A stretch of 64,000 nucleotides of DNA from Paraspadella gotoi. Its lineage: Eukaryota; Chaetognatha. This document shows, one piece after another, positions 63,815 to 64,000 of the stretch. The stretch is from assembly GCA_051294375.1 (NCBI GenBank), contig CM119264.1, positions 8,257,523 to 8,321,522 of the forward strand, written 5' to 3'. Within the stretch, counting starts at the first letter, position 1; the number at the start of each line of letters is the position of its first letter. The notes beneath the pieces were generated by a model. That model did no database searches. It was not told the DNA's origin and saw only the letters and a program-made list of their open reading frames with translations. A program made the position numbers and the translations under genes.

Positions 63815-63943
63815 TTACGTTGCTGTTGCATGTCTCGCCCCGGGGAATTTGTGTTTACTAGATTTTTTTAATTGCTTATAGATAAAGAGTAAAATAATTA
63901 CAATCAAAACGCTTAAGGCGTTTTGAATTGTTGCTATTATCAT
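63815..63943 (-). CDS. Small single-pass membrane protein, 42 residues, copy 2
   Basis: Intact frame: ATG at 63,943, stop at 63,817-63,815. It begins MIIATIQNALSVLIVIILLF and continues with a basic YKQLKKSSKHK tail. One membrane helix plus a basic tail, upstream of capsid-like sequence on the same strand; a structural or membrane-active virion component is a guess. It conserves the core of the broken copy at 50,060-50,203. Confidence 0.5.
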   Translation of the reverse strand: MIIATIQNALSVLIVIILLFIYKQLKKSSKHKFPGARHATAT

Positions 63944-64000
63944 TTTTCAATGTTATTCCGACGAGCGTCAGGTAGGCGGGTGTTCCCGGTGGACTGGAAA

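Overview
ORGANISM. This is nuclear DNA of an invertebrate animal. Evidence: spliceosomal genes with many short GT-AG introns, a motile-cilium gene (IQCA1/DRC11), an ankyrin-SOCS-box gene of the ASB5/ASB11 clade, DEG/ENaC channel exons, a tRNA-related SINE-like insertion, MITEs, and a very high load of (AG)n, (AAAT)n, (AAAG)n and (CGA)n repeats in AT-rich, CpG-tolerant sequence. I cannot name the phylum; a crustacean or another arthropod would fit. Runs of N of 10, 25, 100 and variable size mark a gap-filled long-read scaffold. Some filled stretches carry a high density of single-base indels.

LAYOUT. 1-6,390: AT-rich DNA, three N gaps, two weak exon candidates, simple repeats and a SINE-like insertion with a 14-bp target duplication. 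6,392-9,426 (+): pieces of a DEG/ENaC ion channel (TM1 exon, ectodomain exon, TM2 exon), interrupted by a tandem tRNA-like repeat and a hAT-type MITE with a perfect 8-bp target duplication. 12,548-20,491 (-): IQCA1/DRC11, essentially complete, about 23 exons, with a pair of mutually exclusive exons. 21,106-21,529 (+): a two-exon gene for a small membrane protein of unknown function. 22,069-25,604 (+): the ASB5/11-like gene, nine exons seen. 25,605-30,392: nested repeats and non-autonomous elements. 30,393-42,397 (+): a gene with a signal peptide and tandemly duplicated 84-nt exons encoding Asn/Lys/His-rich segments.

DUPLICATION. 30,858-41,899 repeats about 19,220-30,840 in the same order with many indels, then ends at a 25-base N gap. 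It is most simply an unpolished gap fill or second haplotype, so the IQCA1, ASB and Asn-rich gene copies in it should not be counted as extra genes.

VIRUS-LIKE REGION. 42,700-64,000 is a cluster of Polinton/Maverick (adintovirus-like) sequence. It holds a protein-primed family B DNA polymerase (59,768-62,887) with three phase-2 introns, two further polymerase fragments, two copies of a major-capsid-like C-terminal region, a double PC4-like protein, a 42-residue membrane protein, and several unrecognised repeated gene families: a CxC-motif/coiled-coil family in five copies, an acidic-membrane-Gly family, and a hydrophobic Arg/Gly family. Much of it lies in a 14-kb inverted repeat whose arms differ mainly by indels. 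I see no integrase, packaging ATPase or protease in the window, so no complete element can be defined.

HOW THE PARTS RELATE. IQCA1 (9+2 axoneme, dynein regulatory complex), the small membrane protein and the ASB gene are independent host genes. IQCA1 and the small membrane protein diverge from a 614-bp intergenic region. CT microsatellites directly serve as the polypyrimidine tract of several 3' splice sites.
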